NCBI RefSeq assembly: GCF_943193185.1
Contig: NZ_CALPDE010000006.1
Span: forward strand, 22,703-86,702
Length of the DNA: 64,000 nt
Direction of reading: 5' to 3'
DNA from: Lactococcus ileimucosae
Lineage (GTDB): Bacteria > Bacillota > Bacilli > Lactobacillales > Streptococcaceae
How positions within the stretch are numbered: position 1 is the first letter of the stretch; each line of letters starts with the position of its first letter. Made by a program: the position numbers and the translations under genes. Below the pieces are notes generated by a model. The model was given only the letters and a program-made list of their open reading frames with translations, did not search any database and was not told the origin of the DNA. Shown in pieces: positions 63,929 through 64,000 of this stretch.

Positions 63929-64000
63929 TTTTCTCATCAAACACTCATTTCATTTGACCTTTTTTTTTTATACTATAGACTCAGAAAGTAAACGTAACAT
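63929..64000 (+). repeat. Promoter-region repeat, copy 2 (T10), cut by window end
   Basis: Repeat of 21905-21972 with ten T instead of six between TTGACC and ATACTATAG and one T for C near the end. The gene it serves lies beyond the window; by analogy with copy 1 it may encode a secreted or surface protein. Confidence 0.75.

Noticed and set aside
1..64000. CRISPR array, tRNA or rRNA genes, insertion sequences
   Set aside because: No regularly spaced repeats, tRNA cloverleaf, rRNA sequence or transposase ORF was recognised in the window.

Overview
The window looks like a chromosome segment of a Lactococcus, most probably of the L. garvieae group. Three things point there: the ftsA-ftsZ-ylm-divIVA-ileS order, the fabT-fabH-acpP-fabDGF-accB-fabZ-accC cluster, and a Man-PTS with a long IID insertion. 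The species is inferred from gene content and not proven. No rRNA, tRNA, CRISPR array or insertion sequence is visible.

Layout. 1-9.0 kb: end of the division cluster (ftsA, ftsZ, PLP protein, sepF, yggT, ylmH, divIVA), then a T-box leader and ileS. 9.0-12.6 kb: two small conserved ORFs, tuf, a DUF1831 gene and a cysteine desulfurase whose N-terminus has no ordinary start codon. 12.8-17.6 kb: a YitT-type membrane protein, DUF956 (ManO-like), the mannose/glucose PTS operon with cre-like sites at its promoter, and a ferredoxin. 17.6-22.5 kb: LysM protein, cmk, a VanZ-RDD protein, an LCP protein with a nearly leaderless promoter, and a broken DUF6273-like surface-protein gene. 22.5-34.0 kb: a maltose/maltodextrin regulon. 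malEFG (minus strand) faces away from neopullulanase, DUF1294, a GH13 alpha-glucosidase, maltose phosphorylase, pgmB and malR (plus strand), and LacI-type operators sit in both promoters. No ATPase gene is present. 34.6-38.8 kb: ciaRH, dxs and yidD. 38.9-42.6 kb: a siderophore-type iron ABC transporter. 43.0-50.5 kb: type II fatty-acid synthesis, ending at accC and a strong terminator, with accD and accA not in the window.

50.6-63.9 kb: a complete type VIIb (ESX/Ess) secretion locus. The machinery is esxA, essA, esaB, essB, essC and esaA. Inside it is an effector module: a SACOL2603-type small protein, a DUF3958 coiled-coil protein, an LXG-like effector with a glycine-zipper C-terminus, an overlapping four-helix membrane protein that is probably its immunity partner, and two DUF4176 proteins. 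This is the main accessory system here, and the toxin-immunity pair resembles the TelE/TipE pore-forming type.

Other points of interest. A 68-72 bp promoter-like repeat occurs upstream of the broken surface gene and again at the very end of the window, differing mainly in T-tract length (6 versus 10). malF carries an in-frame run of ten G. The cysteine desulfurase seems to start at AUC or AUA. The esxA leader contains a terminator-like hairpin. All functions are assigned from motifs read by eye; no database search was run.
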